A stretch of DNA of 64,000 bases, from contig NZ_JOBH01000002.1 in the NCBI RefSeq assembly GCF_000717745.1, positions 186,001 through 250,000 on the forward strand, in the 5' to 3' direction. Each line of letters starts with the position of its first letter. Position 1 is the stretch's first letter. Position numbers and translations under genes: made by a program. This DNA is from Streptomyces violens (GTDB lineage Bacteria > Actinomycetota > Actinomycetes > Streptomycetales > Streptomycetaceae). A model generated the notes under the pieces. It saw only the letters and a program-made list of their open reading frames with translations, ran no database searches and was not told the origin of the DNA. Of this stretch, positions 35,231-43,564 are shown in pieces.

Positions 35231-35620
35231 TCAGTGGTCGGCGGTATAGGGGTCGGTGTCGGGTTCGGCGCGCATGGCGTCCAGTGCCTTGCGCAGGGCA
35301 ACCGCCTCGTCGGCGTCGAGACGGCCGGCGAAGTGCAGCAGCGCGTTCGCTCGGTCGGTGGAGGAGGCCAGGGCCTGTTCCATGAGTTCGGCCGTGTAGT
35401 CGTCCGCCGAGCGCAGCGCACTGTAGCGGTAGGACCTGCCGTGCTTGTTCCGCTCCAACCAGCCCTTGGCGCGCAGGCGTTCGGTGACCGTCATCACCGT
35501 GGTGTAGGCCAGCGGACGCGCCTCGTTGAGGACATCGGTGAGACGCTGGATGCTGAGGGGTTCCTCGCTCGCCCACAGCACACGCATGATGTCCGATTCC
35601 AGTTCACCGAATGGTCTCAC
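35231..35620 (-). CDS. BlaI/MecI/CopY-family transcriptional repressor
   Basis: A 129-residue winged-helix repressor. The opening FGELESDIMRVLWASEEPLSIQRLTDVLNE and the recognition region AYTTVMTVTERLRAKGWLERNKHGRSYRY are family hallmarks. The C-terminal helices provide dimerisation and the site cut by BlaR-type proteases. It is followed by an M56 peptidase gene and preceded by a palindrome at 35705-35720 that resembles BlaI-type operators. No beta-lactamase gene is adjacent, so it may regulate itself and distant targets. Confidence 0.9.
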   Translation of the reverse strand: MRPFGELESDIMRVLWASEEPLSIQRLTDVLNEARPLAYTTVMTVTERLRAKGWLERNKHGRSYRYSALRSADDYTAELMEQALASSTDRANALLHFAGRLDADEAVALRKALDAMRAEPDTDPYTADH

Positions 35621-36044
35621 CGCTCCGACCTGCCCTTCTCTCTCATCGCCGCGCGAGCCGCCTGCGGTGACGGCGCCGGGCGCAGCGCTGCGGCAGCGTG
35701 AACTTCTACGCCGCGTAGTAGCTTAGAGGGGTGGACGTCGACCTACCTGCCTCGGCGGCTTCGAATTCAGCGCCGCCCACCGCTGACAACCGCGACCTGT
35801 ACCCACTGCCGGTCAGGCCGCAAGGGCCGCCGTTCGCGAATTCGACGCACCGTTCCCACCCCCCTGTCGCCCTCATCGTCGACGTCACCACCCCGGCCGC
35901 ACAACGCGGTCGGCTCGCAGGTAAGCACGGCAGAGGAGCAATGCCGCACGCCTGCGGCGTACACCTCGTACGTCGCGGCAACTCCTCATCGGCGGGGCGA
36001 GTCCGACCGCCCCGCCCTTCCCATCCCCGTGACGGGAGCAGGCC
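35621..36044. other. intergenic region between the BlaI gene and carbonic anhydrase
   Basis: This 424-base gap holds the BlaI operator candidate (35705-35720). A 105-codon plus-strand frame (GTG at 35731) ends in an ATGA overlap with the carbonic-anhydrase start, but its codon third positions are mixed and its sequence is Pro/Arg-rich without any recognisable family. I regard it as probably non-coding. Overall GC is lower than in the surrounding genes. Confidence 0.4.
35705..35720 (-). promoter_or_regulatory. candidate BlaI-type operator
   Basis: CTACGC-C-GCGTAG (35706-35718) is a perfect 6-base palindrome. On the minus strand it extends to TACTACGCGGCGTAGA, close to the TACTAC/GTAGTA dyads bound by BlaI proteins. 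It lies 85 bases upstream of the blaI-type gene, where self-repression would be expected. Confidence 0.45.
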
Positions 36045-36704
36045 ATGACACCCCGCGCGGCCCAGCAGCCGCTCACGGCCCCCCTGCCATCGATTGCCCG
36101 CAGCAGAAGGCAGGCCACCATGCAGTCACTCATCGAAAACGCCCGCGCCTTCCCGTCGAGCATCGCGGAGCGCCGCGACGACCTCGCCGCACTCGCCGAC
36201 GGCCAGCGCCCCCAGGCCCTCTTCATCGCCTGCTCGGACTCACGCGTCGTACCGTCACTGATCACCGGCGCCCGTCCGGGCGAGATCCTGGAACTACGCA
36301 CGGCCGGCAACATCGTCCCGCGCCACAGGTCCGAAGCCGACTGCGGCATCGGCGCCACCCTGGAATTCGCGGTCATCGCGTTGCAGGTGCCCAACATCGT
36401 CGTCTGCGGACACTCGTGCTGCGACGCGGTGCAGGGCATGGTGACCGACAAGCAGATCCCGGGAATGGCACTGTTCAACCGCTGGCTGCAGCGCGCGGAG
36501 TACCACTCCCAGTCCGCCGCCCCACGCAAGGGCGCCGCGACCCAACGCCACTTGGAGACACAGCTCAAGCATCTGCGCTCCTACCCGTGCGTCGCGCGTC
36601 GCCTCCGCGAGCGCCGACTGCGCCTGCACGGCTGGTTCTACGAGATCACCTCGGGCGAGGTCTTCACCTACGAGGCCCGGGAGCGTATGTTCCGGCCGCT
36701 GTGA
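36045..36704 (+). CDS. beta-class carbonic anhydrase
   Basis: A 219-residue zinc enzyme interconverting CO2 and bicarbonate. Zinc ligands are Cys63 (in ACSDSRVVP, with the Asp65-Arg67 dyad), His123 and Cys126 (CGHSCCDAV). ITGARPGEILELRTAGNIVP is also typical. I used the ATG at 36045 because GGGAG lies seven bases upstream. The conserved family start corresponds to the ATG at 36120, which would remove 25 residues. It converges on an ArsR gene across a short hairpin. Confidence 0.9.
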   Translation: MTPRAAQQPLTAPLPSIARSRRQATMQSLIENARAFPSSIAERRDDLAALADGQRPQALFIACSDSRVVPSLITGARPGEILELRTAGNIVPRHRSEADCGIGATLEFAVIALQVPNIVVCGHSCCDAVQGMVTDKQIPGMALFNRWLQRAEYHSQSAAPRKGAATQRHLETQLKHLRSYPCVARRLRERRLRLHGWFYEITSGEVFTYEARERMFRPL

Positions 36705-36722
36705 CCGGCCCTCGCTGAGACC

Positions 36723-36749
36723 GAACGGGCCGGAGCCACCCGCCCGTTC
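36723..36749. terminator. hairpin between carbonic anhydrase and the ArsR gene
   Basis: Eight-base arms GAACGGGC (36723-36730) and GCCCGTTC (36742-36749) with an 11-base loop lie between two convergent genes. Confidence 0.5.
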
Positions 36750-37107
36750 AGCCGTGCGTCGCCTCGCCGCTGACCCGGTGGTCCGCGTGGCTCAGAGCCT
36801 CCAGGACGAGACGGCGCAAATGCCCGTCGCTCAGCCGGTAGTAGATGTGCCGGCCCGCACGCCGTGTCTCCACCAGCCCGGCGAGGCGCAGTTTCGCCAG
36901 GTGCTGACTGACCGCGGTCCGCGATGCCTCGGTGCGCTCGGTGAGCGAGCCGACGTCGGACTCCTCCTGCGCCAGCAACCACAGCAGATGCAGCCGTGTC
37001 GCGTCCGCGAGCAGTGCGAACACCCCTGTCGCCTCGGCCAGCCGGGCACTGTCGGGGGCCTGCAGATGCGCATGTGGTGCAGATGGCACTGCATCGCGTT
37101 CGGACAT
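36748..37107 (-). CDS. ArsR/SmtB-family transcriptional regulator
   Basis: A 119-residue winged-helix repressor: VFALLADATRLHLLWLLAQEESDVGSLTERTEASRTAVSQHLAKLRLAGLVETRRAGRHIYYRLSDGHL is the full DNA-binding domain. No Cys metal-binding motif (ELCVCDL) is present, but His residues at the C-terminus (HADHRVSGEATHG) could bind metal. The ATG at 37107 lacks a ribosome site and lies near a TACGCT -10-like sequence, so the mRNA may be leaderless. It is divergent from an MFS exporter with a strong operator between them. Confidence 0.9.
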   Translation of the reverse strand: MSERDAVPSAPHAHLQAPDSARLAEATGVFALLADATRLHLLWLLAQEESDVGSLTERTEASRTAVSQHLAKLRLAGLVETRRAGRHIYYRLSDGHLRRLVLEALSHADHRVSGEATHG

Positions 37108-37168
37108 GCAGACAGCGTAAGCGCGGCACCGGACGTGCGATCCTCCGGCCGTCAGGAATGTCGCGAAT

Positions 37169-37194
37169 AATAGGTGCGCAGGTGCGCACTTATT
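37169..37194. promoter_or_regulatory. ArsR-type operator between the regulator and the MFS gene
   Basis: Twelve-base arms AATAGGTGCGCA and TGCGCACTTATT pair with one mismatch around a 2-base centre. Outer CGAATAA/TTATTCG sequences extend the dyad. This AT-flanked palindrome is the usual form for ArsR/SmtB operators and lies 50 bases before the MFS start. Confidence 0.7.
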
Positions 37195-37243
37195 CGTACA
37201 GTGGAGAGCGCCAGCTCGACCGTTCCGGCCAAGGGACAGCCGC

Positions 37244-38590
37244 ATGCTCTCCGTACTGCGCGACCGCACGTACCGGCACCTCTTCACGGCACAGGTCATC
37301 GCTCTGGTCGGCACCGGGCTGGCCACCGTGGCGCTGAGCCTGCTCGCCTACGACATCGCGGGCGCGGCAGCCGGTTCGGTGCTCGGTACCGCTCTGGCGA
37401 TCAAGATGGTCGCGTACGTGGCGATCGCCCCGGCCATCGGCGCGATCGCCGACCGGCTCCCGCGCCGCGCCCTCCTGGCCGGCAGCGACCTGATACGCGT
37501 CGCCGTCGCGCTCACCCTGCCCTTCGTCGACCAGGTCTGGCAGGTCTACGCCCTGGTCTTCGTACTGCAGGCCGCCTCCGCCGCCTTCACCCCCACCTTC
37601 CAGGCCGTCATCCCCGACGTCCTCCCCGCCGAACGCGACTACACCCGGGCGCTCTCCCTCTCCCGGCTCGCCTACGACCTGGAGAGCCTGTTCAGCCCGG
37701 CGCTCGCGGCCGCGCTGCTCTCGCTGATCACCTACAACTGGCTGTTCGCCGGCACCACCGTCGGCTTCCTCGCGTCGGCCGCCCTGGTGGTCTCGGCCGT
37801 ACTGCCCAAACCGGCCACCGCGACGGACACCGACAGCGCCCGCGGCAAAGCAACGGCGGGCGCCCGCGGCAAGGCCACCGCGGGTGCCCGGCTCTTCTTC
37901 GCCACCCCGCGGCTGCGTGCGCTGCTCGCCCTCAACCTGGCCGTCGCCGCCGCGAGCGCGGTCGTCACCGTCAACAGCGTCGTGTACGTCCGTGACCACC
38001 TCGGCCGGTCCGCCGACGATGTGCCACTCGCCCTCGGCGCATACGGCGCCGGCTCCATGGCCGTCGCACTGCTCCTCCCCCGAGTACTCGACCGCATATC
38101 CGACCGCGCGGTGATGCTGAGCGGCGCCCTGCTGCTCACCGTCGTCTTCACCGGCCTCGGCGGCATCACCGCGGCCGACGCCGGCGACTGGCGGTGGCCC
38201 GCCCTCCTCGCGGCCTGGGCCGCGTTCGGCGCCGCCTGCTCGATGGTGCTCACGCCCACCGGACGGCTGATCCGCCGCTCCGCACCGGCCACGGGACGCA
38301 CCTCCGCATTCGCGGCCCAATTCTCGCTCTCCCACGCCTGCTGGCTGCTGACCTATCCGCTCGCCGGATGGCTCGGCGCCGCGGCCGGCCTTCAGGCGGC
38401 CGTCCTCGCGCTCGGTACGACAGCACTCGCGGCCGGGCTCCTGGCACTGCGGCTGTGGCCGTCGCACGATCCGGACCGGATCCCTCACCTGCACACTGGC
38501 CCATTCCGTTCCCCACCGGCACGCCGGGCCGAAACACCCGTGCTCAGGGGGATCTCAACAGAAGTCACCGGTCCCCCTCGACACAAATAG
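37244..38590 (+). CDS. MFS exporter linked to an ArsR regulator
   Basis: A 448-residue, twelve-helix major facilitator of the drug/metal-exporter kind (RTYRHLFTAQVIALVGTGLATVALSLLAYDI, with the motif-A-like AIADRLPRRALL). The central cytoplasmic loop contains a duplicated ARGKATAG peptide from a 24-base tandem repeat. The C-terminus has a His-containing tail (DPDRIPHLHTG). Divergent ArsR control suggests efflux of a metal or small toxic compound such as nickel, cobalt or arsenical; the substrate is not determined. AAGGGA precedes the ATG. Confidence 0.88.
   Translation: MLSVLRDRTYRHLFTAQVIALVGTGLATVALSLLAYDIAGAAAGSVLGTALAIKMVAYVAIAPAIGAIADRLPRRALLAGSDLIRVAVALTLPFVDQVWQVYALVFVLQAASAAFTPTFQAVIPDVLPAERDYTRALSLSRLAYDLESLFSPALAAALLSLITYNWLFAGTTVGFLASAALVVSAVLPKPATATDTDSARGKATAGARGKATAGARLFFATPRLRALLALNLAVAAASAVVTVNSVVYVRDHLGRSADDVPLALGAYGAGSMAVALLLPRVLDRISDRAVMLSGALLLTVVFTGLGGITAADAGDWRWPALLAAWAAFGAACSMVLTPTGRLIRRSAPATGRTSAFAAQFSLSHACWLLTYPLAGWLGAAAGLQAAVLALGTTALAAGLLALRLWPSHDPDRIPHLHTGPFRSPPARRAETPVLRGISTEVTGPPRHK
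37838..37885 (+). repeat. 24-base tandem duplication inside the MFS gene
   Basis: Two copies of a 24-base unit (37838-37861 and 37862-37885) encode ARGKATAG twice in the loop between the two transporter halves. The copies differ at a few third positions, so the event is not very recent. The reading frame is kept. Confidence 0.75.
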
Positions 38591-38638
38591 AGTGCCGAGG
38601 CATGCCGCATCCAGTCGAAACCCGGCGGATCATTTCTT

Positions 38639-38652
38639 GTTTCAACTGAAAC
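38639..38652 (+). promoter_or_regulatory. inverted repeat upstream of the DUF418-like gene
   Basis: GTTTCA-AC-TGAAAC forms a 6-base dyad 16 bases before the ATG at 38668. It might be an operator; no regulator is adjacent to assign it to. The surrounding 77-base gap is unusually AT-rich. Confidence 0.25.
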
Positions 38653-38667
38653 GGTCACGTTGGAGCA

Positions 38668-39891
38668 ATGGCCTACAAGACCTCGCCGGCCGGTGGCATC
38701 GCCACCGCGCCGGCTCAACCGTCCCCGCAAGCCACTGCTCCGACCACCCGCAGGCTGGTCGGTGTCGACCTGGCCCGCGGACTCGCGGTGCTGGGCATGT
38801 TCACCGTCCATGCCGGCCCTGAACCATCGGCCACCGGGCCTCTGGCTCCGCTGGTGGAGGCCACGTACGGCCGTTCGTCCGCGCTCTTCGCCCTGCTCGC
38901 CGGCTTCACACTGGTCCTCATGACCGGCCGCCCGACACCCCGGACGGGACGACCAGGACGACAGGCGGCGGCAAGGGTCCTGATCCGCGCCGCCGTACTC
39001 TTCGTCTTCGGCATGGCCCTGGTCGCACTCGACTCGCAGGTCGATGTGATCCTCGCCTACTACGCGCTGCTCTTCGTCTTCGTTCTGCCCCTGTACCGGT
39101 GGCGTGCCGCGTCCTTGGCAGTTGCGGCCGCCGCCACCGCCCTGGTGTTGCCCCAGGTCCTGTACCTCATCAAGCTCGCCATCGATGGCGGCAGTTGGTC
39201 CGACACCGTGATCGCCGCCGATCCGCTGGCCAGGCTGACCGACTCGGACGGCGTCCTCGACCTGATGTTCACCGGCCCCTACCCGGTCCTGACCTGGATA
39301 CCGTTCCTGCTGGCGGGAATGGCGGTGGCCAAGCTCGACCTCTCCCGCGCCGCGGTACGCACCCGACTGGCCCTGACCGGCGTCGGCCTCGCGGTCCTCG
39401 GTTACGGAGGCTCCTGGCTGGCCCTGCACCTGGTCCCGGGCGCCTACGCGGCCGTCGCCGCGAACACGGACGGCGATTCCCCGTCGTCGGCCTGGTGGTC
39501 CGAGACAGTCGGCGAACCCACCGACAACTTCCGCGAGTGGCTGCTGGTCGCCGCGCCGCACAGCCAGACCACGCCGTCGATCGTGGGGGCCACCGGCGTT
39601 GCCCTGGCCGTACTGGCCGGCTGCCTCGTCGCCGTCGACCGACTGCCGCGGTTCCGCCGCCTGGCCACACCGGTCACCGCGGTCGGCATGGTGTCCCTGT
39701 CCGCGTACGTCCTGCACATCGTGGTCATCCGGGCCGTGTGGAAGGAGGACCTGCCGGGCTCCTGGACAGAGCTCTTCCTGTTCTTCGCGGTCACGATGCT
39801 GCTGGCAGTCGTATGGACCCGACTGTTCCGCCGCGGGCCGCTGGAATACCTGCTGCACATCGCGACCAAACCGGCACGCATCGTCCGGTGA
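38668..39891 (+). CDS. DUF418/DUF1624-like (acyltransferase-type) membrane protein
   Basis: A 407-residue protein with about ten helices. The opening RRLVGVDLARGLAVLGMFTVHAGP and YGRSSALFALLAGFTLVLMTGR match the heparan-alpha-glucosaminide N-acetyltransferase-like/DUF418 superfamily; a conserved His follows the first helix. The C-terminal segment MVSLSAYVLHIVVIRAVW is also typical. Family members may move acyl groups across the membrane; the substrate is unknown. It is the last intact ordinary gene before the island. Upstream the MFS gene ends 77 bases away. Confidence 0.82.
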   Translation: MAYKTSPAGGIATAPAQPSPQATAPTTRRLVGVDLARGLAVLGMFTVHAGPEPSATGPLAPLVEATYGRSSALFALLAGFTLVLMTGRPTPRTGRPGRQAAARVLIRAAVLFVFGMALVALDSQVDVILAYYALLFVFVLPLYRWRAASLAVAAAATALVLPQVLYLIKLAIDGGSWSDTVIAADPLARLTDSDGVLDLMFTGPYPVLTWIPFLLAGMAVAKLDLSRAAVRTRLALTGVGLAVLGYGGSWLALHLVPGAYAAVAANTDGDSPSSAWWSETVGEPTDNFREWLLVAAPHSQTTPSIVGATGVALAVLAGCLVAVDRLPRFRRLATPVTAVGMVSLSAYVLHIVVIRAVWKEDLPGSWTELFLFFAVTMLLAVVWTRLFRRGPLEYLLHIATKPARIVR

Positions 39892-39927
39892 GCGGCGTTC
39901 ACCGGCAGCAGCCCGGTCGGGCGGTAC

Positions 39928-40118
39928 TTACGCCTGGCCGATGCCCTCGAACCAGGTCGGTGCTTCCTCCGTGGCCTGCTTGATCCGGCTGACGGCGAAG
40001 TCCTCCATCGGGGGCAGCGCGTCCAGCTCGAACCAGCCGACCTCCAGCGACTCGTCGTCGTTCACGCGCGCCTCGCCGCCGGTGGCGCGGCAGAGGAAGC
40101 AGATGTCCATGAACTGCG
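39928..40118 (-). pseudogene. truncated Nudix hydrolase (C-terminal half only)
   Basis: The C-terminal 60 or so residues of a Nudix protein, from FMDICFLCRATGGEARVNDDESLEVGWFELDALPP to the TAA at 39928. The sequence closely parallels the last third of the intact Nudix gene at 62411-62890, and the similarity continues past the stop into the flank (GGGCGGTxCTTACGCCT in both). Similarity ends abruptly near 40118, inside the segment equivalent to QFMD; the catalytic Nudix box is missing. This breakpoint coincides with the left edge of the mobile-gene-rich island. Confidence 0.8.
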
Positions 40119-40169
40119 CGACGCTACCATCAGCAGACGCTGACTGATTCAACAAACGTTCAGGTCAAC

Positions 40170-40204
40170 GGCTTGGGCTCGCTCTCCCCGAGCAACCCCA
40201 AGCC
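40170..40204. other. hairpin beside the left island edge
   Basis: GGCTTGGG (40170-40177) and CCCAAGCC (40197-40204) form a stem that can be extended by CTCG/CGAG. A short coding-like stretch after it (RADFVLTS) resembles the end of the recombinase at 62354 (RADLVLTL). It may be a remnant of an older recombinase end or attachment region. Confidence 0.35.
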
Positions 40205-40419
40205 GGACCGTGCTGACTTCGTGCTGACTTCCGCACACGTCGGTCACCGAGTCGATTGCTGCACCGTTGCCCGGCACGACGCCCGCTGTCCTCCCCGACT
40301 CGGAGCACGACGACTCAGCTCAGCGAACGCCGCCACGGTCCGCCCATGCCGTTTGGTACAGCCGTGATTTTTCCCTGCATTGCAGCTCGCACGCCATCAC
40401 CACACGAAAGCAAGAGACC

Positions 40420-40506
40420 ATGCACGAGCCGCGAATCGGCCAGCAGCTCCGCTTCTCCCCAGCCGAGGTACGTGACTGGATGCATAGCCACTGCCGGGAA
40501 GCGTAA
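40420..40506 (+). pseudogene. excisionase/helix-turn-helix protein fragment
   Basis: A 28-codon frame, MHEPRIGQQLRFSPAEVRDW and onward to HCREA, reads like the C-terminal half of excisionase-type HTH_17 proteins, where RIGxxLRFxxxxVRxWL forms the wing. The N-terminal half is not recognisable upstream in any frame. With the truncated recombinase at the other island edge it suggests an integrative element that has decayed. Confidence 0.4.
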
Positions 40507-40590
40507 TGAGGCGCTGAGCACGAGTGTCGGCGACGCCTGAATCGTGACCCGCTTCCGACGCTTGGGTTACCAGGTGGATTCGCGTGATCG

Positions 40591-41330
40591 TCAGAACGTT
40601 GCAAGCTTATGGTGCCAGAGTAGCGGCGAATGCCTGGGCCAGATCTGCCGACTCAGTGTTTTGCGGGGTCGGTTGTTCAGTCGGTGCTCGATGGCACGGA
40701 GCTCGTCAGCGGTGTAAAAACTTCGTGCGCTTGGGTAGGTCCTGGCGGCGACAAGGCCGTCGGTGTGCTCGTTCGTGCCCCGCTGCCAGGGACTGCCCGG
40801 GCGGGCGCAGAAGATGCCGTCGGCGAAGCAGGGCGCGAGTTCGTGGTGGCGGGCCATCTCGGAGCCTTCGTCCCAGGTGAGACTCTGACGGGCGTGCTCC
40901 GCGACGCGCGTGGCCTGCCGTGGCGGCCGGCCCGGCCGTGAGGGCAGGGTCGAGGCCGGGTGCCTGCGTGGCCGGCGCTGGTGCGGACGCGGATGAGGGG
41001 CACCGACGGTAGCCCCCCTGGTCAGCGCCTGTGCCACCAGGCGAGGACTCCGTTTCCCGCAGCTAGGCGTCAATTTCCCCGCGGCCCAGGTCAACGGACT
41101 GATCGACAGGCATGACGGCGGCACAAGAGAATGTCGGGGACGAGCCAGGCCTACGGGCCGCCGCGAGCCTTTCGCACGAGGCTGCACCTCCTCGCCCCAC
41201 TCGGCCACCGCCTCGTCGTCCCGCTCCATGACGCTTCGGGCCAGGGCCTGGCAGGACCAGCCGCTGCGCACCAGCAGCTTGCGCACGTCCTGAATCACAT
41301 AGGTCAGGTGGACGCGCCGACTCATCACCG
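40591..41330 (-). pseudogene. decayed transposase remnants (IS30-like and IS630-like)
   Basis: Minus-strand coding remains. From about 40620 to 40925 the peptide LTWDEGSEMARHHELAPCFADGIFCARPGSPWQRGTNE and LNNRPRKTL is the C-terminal catalytic end of an IS30-family transposase, with its D and E residues. From about 41140 to 41330, DVRKLLVRSGWSCQALARSVMERDDEAVAEW matches the middle of an IS630-family transposase, similar to the one at 60.7-61.7 kb. The sequence between is scrambled. No full open frame, start or pair of terminal repeats was seen, so both are dead. Confidence 0.7.
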
Positions 41331-41520
41331 TCCTCAGACGGCTCAGAGTCCATCACTGGTCTTCGCCGGCGCTGCGACCGCAGAGCCCGCGAACCGCTCA
41401 GCCGCCTTGAGCCATAACTCATCGCGGAACTACTGCCGTTCAACGGTCAACCCGCCCCTTGTGGATACCGCATGCCCCGGTGAAACCGCACGCGCGAAGG
41501 TATTGGCAGCCCGGATGAGA

Positions 41521-42324
41521 TCAAAATGTTCCTGCCCAGCGCCCAGAAATATCGAGGACGTTCGGTTCAATCGTCGCAGCCGGCAGATTCCCACCGTCGC
41601 TGAGCAGCGCGACAGCGGCTGCGTATCCTTCAGGGGCTTTCACCGGGGCGAGAGACCATCCCGGTGTCAGCCCGGGTGAAGCATACGGAAGCCCCAACCC
41701 TGCCTGGACGTTGTCCAGCTCGACAGCCAGGCCGACCCCCAGCCCCTTGAGGTAGGCCTCCTTACGCACCCATCCGTTCAAGACCGCCAGATTTCTTTCC
41801 CCACGAGGAAGATGCTCCACCACTGAACGCTCTACGGGATGGAACTGAGGGAGGAGTTCATCCCAATGAATGAGCCGGGCATCTTCAACATCCACACCGA
41901 CTGGCTGACACGCAAGCGAAATCAGGACGACGTCTCCCGCGTGCGACAACGAGAAATGGATCGACGGAGAAGACATCACCATCGGGCGGCCATGAGCACC
42001 ACCACACAGAGGACACGGCTCTCTCTTGAAGGTGAGTTCCGCAGGACTTGCATCCAGAAACTCCCCCAGCAGATACCTCAGCCCGATATGCGCAACCAGG
42101 TAACTGGAACGGTCCTGCGCCCTTTTGAAAGACTGAGCCTTTTGGCGCTCCTCGTGGTCCAGCATTGCGTAATGAGCTTCTGCTGCTGCGCCCGCGCCAG
42201 CCGAGACCGGCAATATCCACAACCCCAGCAGATCCGGCAGGACCATCCCGTCACGAACGGCAAGGTTCATTCCGGAAAGGCTGTCCGAACCAGCAAGCGA
42301 GGAATCCGGCCGGTCTCCCCTCAT
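41521..42324 (-). CDS. Sfp-type 4'-phosphopantetheinyl transferase
   Basis: A 267-residue PPTase that activates carrier domains by adding phosphopantetheine to the conserved Ser. Signature residues are GVDVEDARL (Mg-binding Asp) and WVRKEAYLKGLGVGL (W-x2-KEA-x-K). IHFSLSHAGDVVLISLA is also typical. I placed the start at the ATG at 42324, which overlaps the nitrilase stop as ATGA. GC content is visibly below that of the flanking chromosome. It is the natural partner of the three NRPS proteins. Confidence 0.9.
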   Translation of the reverse strand: MRGDRPDSSLAGSDSLSGMNLAVRDGMVLPDLLGLWILPVSAGAGAAAEAHYAMLDHEERQKAQSFKRAQDRSSYLVAHIGLRYLLGEFLDASPAELTFKREPCPLCGGAHGRPMVMSSPSIHFSLSHAGDVVLISLACQPVGVDVEDARLIHWDELLPQFHPVERSVVEHLPRGERNLAVLNGWVRKEAYLKGLGVGLAVELDNVQAGLGLPYASPGLTPGWSLAPVKAPEGYAAAVALLSDGGNLPAATIEPNVLDISGRWAGTF

Positions 42325-43199
42325 ACCGCACATGTCGCGGAATGAGCATACCGCACGCTTTTGTTCGATATTGCAGGCTCGGGCGACACCTTTTCGCCAA
42401 TGTCCTGCAGCATCGTCAGCTGCTCACGAACTTCGGCCAGGGCGACAACATCGAGATCAGCGATAGCGATCTCGGGCACTCGGTTACCTGCCTCTACCAG
42501 CGGACGTCCGTCCGGACCGTAGACAGCGCTTCGGCCGCAGAAATTCCATGGCCCCTGCTGTCCTACAAAATTCGCGAAGAGAACGTACATAGTGTTCTCG
42601 AGGGCGCGTGCCGGGAAATAGACCGACCGACGGTGGTCGGACTCCCCCTGAACGAAAGCGCCACCGCACAAGTAGGCATCCGCCCCCGCAAGCGCAGCCG
42701 CACGAACGTGCTCCGGGAAGCTTGCGTCGTAGCAGATCCCTACTGCCAGACGCCATCCATCCACGGTTACCGTGCAGGTTCCTGCGCCGGGAGAAAAGAT
42801 TTCCCGCTCGTGGACCTCGAGGTGCTGCTTGTGACCGACCGCGGCGGTCTCGCCCTGGCTGTCGATGACCAGGGCAGATATGGCCGAGCGCTTCCCGTGG
42901 GCAGTGGGCGCCCCCACGATCGCTGTCACGCCGGAGTCCCGAGAAGCATCACGGATGGCATCCAGCTCAGTCCCGTACGGATCGACCGCCTTTTCCGGCA
43001 GAGACGCTCGAAGCCACCCCGGCTCATACCCGGTGAGCGAAAGCTCTGGAAAGAGCAACACCCGCACCCCACGCTCGCCCGCTTCTCTCACGACACGCGC
43101 AGCTTCGGCGACATTGTGGGTGACTTCGCCAGGCATGGCCTGCGTCTGCGCGACGGCCACCCTCAAAGGTGCTCGGTGCTGGAGCGGATCAGTTTTCAT
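42321..43199 (-). CDS. carbon-nitrogen hydrolase (nitrilase superfamily amidase)
   Basis: A 292-residue enzyme with the Glu-Lys-Cys triad of the superfamily: Glu52 (LLFPELSLTGYEP), Lys124 (VGHKQHLEVHEREIFSPG) and Cys156 (VGICYDASFPEH). Enzymes of this kind hydrolyse or form amides, carbamoyls or nitriles. The ATG at 43199 has AAAGG eight bases upstream. It precedes the PPTase with ATGA coupling and follows azlD by 44 bases. In the NRPS setting it could prepare a building block or trim the peptide; this is a guess. Confidence 0.88.
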   Translation of the reverse strand: MKTDPLQHRAPLRVAVAQTQAMPGEVTHNVAEAARVVREAGERGVRVLLFPELSLTGYEPGWLRASLPEKAVDPYGTELDAIRDASRDSGVTAIVGAPTAHGKRSAISALVIDSQGETAAVGHKQHLEVHEREIFSPGAGTCTVTVDGWRLAVGICYDASFPEHVRAAALAGADAYLCGGAFVQGESDHRRSVYFPARALENTMYVLFANFVGQQGPWNFCGRSAVYGPDGRPLVEAGNRVPEIAIADLDVVALAEVREQLTMLQDIGEKVSPEPAISNKSVRYAHSATCAV

Positions 43200-43243
43200 G
43201 CTTGGACCTTTCATTGCCGCGGAGCGGTAGCCGGCGTATCAGG

Positions 43244-43564
43244 TCAGCCGAGAAGCCAACGACTCAGGAAGAAAACGACGATGCCGATCGCCGTGACCAG
43301 CAGGAATTTCTTCGAAACCAGGCCTGCGACGAAGGTGGCCACGCCACCGATCAGGTAGGGGTTCGATACCGTAATCTCAAGCCCTTCACCTGAAGGAGCA
43401 AGAATAGCAGGGAAGACCAGCGCGGCGAGAACTGCGGGCGGCGTGTAATTGAGCAGCGTCTTCACCACTGGGTGCATCTCGCGATTGGCGAAGATGGCAA
43501 GGGGCACGTAACGCGGCAGAAAACTGCAGAGCCCCATGCCAAGAATCAACAGCGTCATGGTCAC
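43244..43564 (-). CDS. azlD: AzlD-type branched-chain amino acid exporter subunit
   Basis: A 106-residue membrane protein with four helices; GLCSFLPRYVPLAIF and LNYTPPAVLAALVFPAIL are the AzlD hallmarks. The GTG at 43564 overlaps the azlC stop as GTGA, with GGAG eight bases upstream. AzlC and AzlD form one exporter of branched-chain amino acids or analogues. Its place in the NRPS cluster suggests export of an amino-acid-like product or control of precursor pools. Confidence 0.9.
   Translation of the reverse strand: MTMTLLILGMGLCSFLPRYVPLAIFANREMHPVVKTLLNYTPPAVLAALVFPAILAPSGEGLEITVSNPYLIGGVATFVAGLVSKKFLLVTAIGIVVFFLSRWLLG

Noticed and set aside
35731..36048. A 105-codon frame ending in an ATGA overlap before carbonic anhydrase
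   Set aside because: Mixed third-position composition, Pro/Arg-rich peptide and no family resemblance; kept only as a note in the intergenic entry.
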